NCBI RefSeq assembly: GCF_001429605.1
Contig: NZ_LMSS01000003.1
Span: forward strand, 186,001 to 250,000
Reading direction: 5' to 3'
DNA: 64,000 bases
From: Phycicoccus sp. Soil802
GTDB lineage: Bacteria > Actinomycetota > Actinomycetes > Actinomycetales > Dermatophilaceae
Positions 63,582 to 64,000 of the stretch are shown here, one piece after another. Both the position numbers and the translations under genes were made by a program. The stretch's first letter is position 1. Each line of letters starts with the position of its first letter. The notes beneath the pieces were generated by a model that worked only from the letters and a program-made list of their open reading frames with translations, ran no database searches and was not told where the DNA came from.

Positions 63582-63668
63582 GGTGTGCTTTCGTCCTTCG
63601 GGATGGGTATGCCGTGCGGGCCGGCATCGGGTGGAGCGGAGTCTGGGGGCGGAGGCAGGGGGGTGGAG

Positions 63669-64000
63669 CTACTTCGTCACGGAGCCGAACCGGGCGATGA
63701 CCCGGCCGGCGAGGTTGAGGATCAGGACCAGGAGGATGAGGGTCAGGGCCGCGGCCCAGACCCGGTCGACGGCCGGCTGCAGGCTCTCGGTGCGGTCCTG
63801 GTTGATCATCGTGGGCAGGGTGGCCATGTAGCCACCGAACAGGTCGGTGGCGATCGACTTGGTGTACGGGCCGAGGATCAGCAGCGGCGCGGTCTCGCCC
63901 ATCACGCGGGCCAGGCCGAGCAGGACCCCGGTGATGATGCCGGAGAAGGCGGTCGGGAGGACGACCCGGACGATGGTCTTCCACTTCGGGACGCCGAGTG
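63669..64000 (-). CDS. pstA: Phosphate ABC transporter permease, 5' end outside the window
   Basis: The reverse strand is open from the window edge to the stop at 63669. It encodes a permease C-terminus with the inner-membrane loop GVPKWKTIVRVVLPTAFSGIITGVLLGLARVMGETAPLLILGPY and a last helix ALTLILLVLILNLAGRVIA. It pairs with PstB. The start codon lies beyond position 64000. Confidence 0.92.
   Translation of the reverse strand, partial: LGVPKWKTIVRVVLPTAFSGIITGVLLGLARVMGETAPLLILGPYTKSIATDLFGGYMATLPTMINQDRTESLQPAVDRVWAAALTLILLVLILNLAGRVIARFGSVTK

Overview
The window is GC-rich (about 70 percent by eye) and has the gene content of an actinobacterium. The evidence is a BldC regulator beside a valine dehydrogenase, a DUF3073 protein, F420-type oxidoreductases, a SigK/RskA pair, a SAM-IV riboswitch, IdeR-type iron boxes, many leaderless starts, and a degenerate conjugative-element remnant. 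The order purC, purSQL, sterol-carrier protein, purF, purM, DUF3073, vdh, bldC follows a layout known from Streptomyces and relatives. I infer a member of the Micrococcales, possibly Intrasporangiaceae; the genus cannot be fixed from this sequence alone.

Layout. 1-1.4 kb: an MFS exporter behind a MerR-type promoter. 1.5-20.4 kb: purine biosynthesis (purC, purSQL, purF, purM), interrupted by small redox genes (7-11.4 kb) and by a SigK module (11.4-15.3 kb) made of anti-sigma factor, sigma factor, fasciclin lipoprotein and membrane molybdopterin oxidoreductase. 20.5-22.2 kb: three tandem paralogues of unknown function. 22.2-28.1 kb: cysteine hydrolase, NCS1 permease, DUF3073, vdh, bldC, CoA-transferase and an HTH protein. 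28.2-31.6 kb: a large hybrid histidine kinase. 31.7-39.2 kb: tRNA-Phe on one side and tRNA-Asp/tRNA-Glu on the other side of a sulfonate uptake and desulfonation operon controlled by a SAM-IV riboswitch and a leader peptide. 39.4-44.1 kb: regulators and housekeeping genes. 44.1-50.5 kb: an iron module, in which an adenylation-carrier-acyltransferase fusion converges on an FbpABC Fe(III) transporter, each with an IdeR-like box. 50.6-53.8 kb: small genes and an ArsR/ArsI pair. 53.8-57.5 kb: a 3.7 kb remnant of an integrative conjugative element bounded by a 36-bp repeat of the tRNA-Lys 3' end. 57.6-64 kb: zinc-ribbon protein, DUF47/Pit phosphate transport, a repeat-flanked DUF559/AbiEi-like gene, and pstB with partial pstA.

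Striking sequence-level structure: the octamer GTATGCCG (or CGGCATAC) occurs about 44 times by my count, against roughly two expected from base composition. It extends to the 13-mer GTATGCCGCGTGG in seven places and to a perfect 29-bp palindrome at 10449-10477. Two DUF559/AbiEi-like genes are each bracketed by copies of a palindromic repeat, a different repeat family for each gene. These two observations and the iron-boxed fusion gene are the best candidates for something not yet described.
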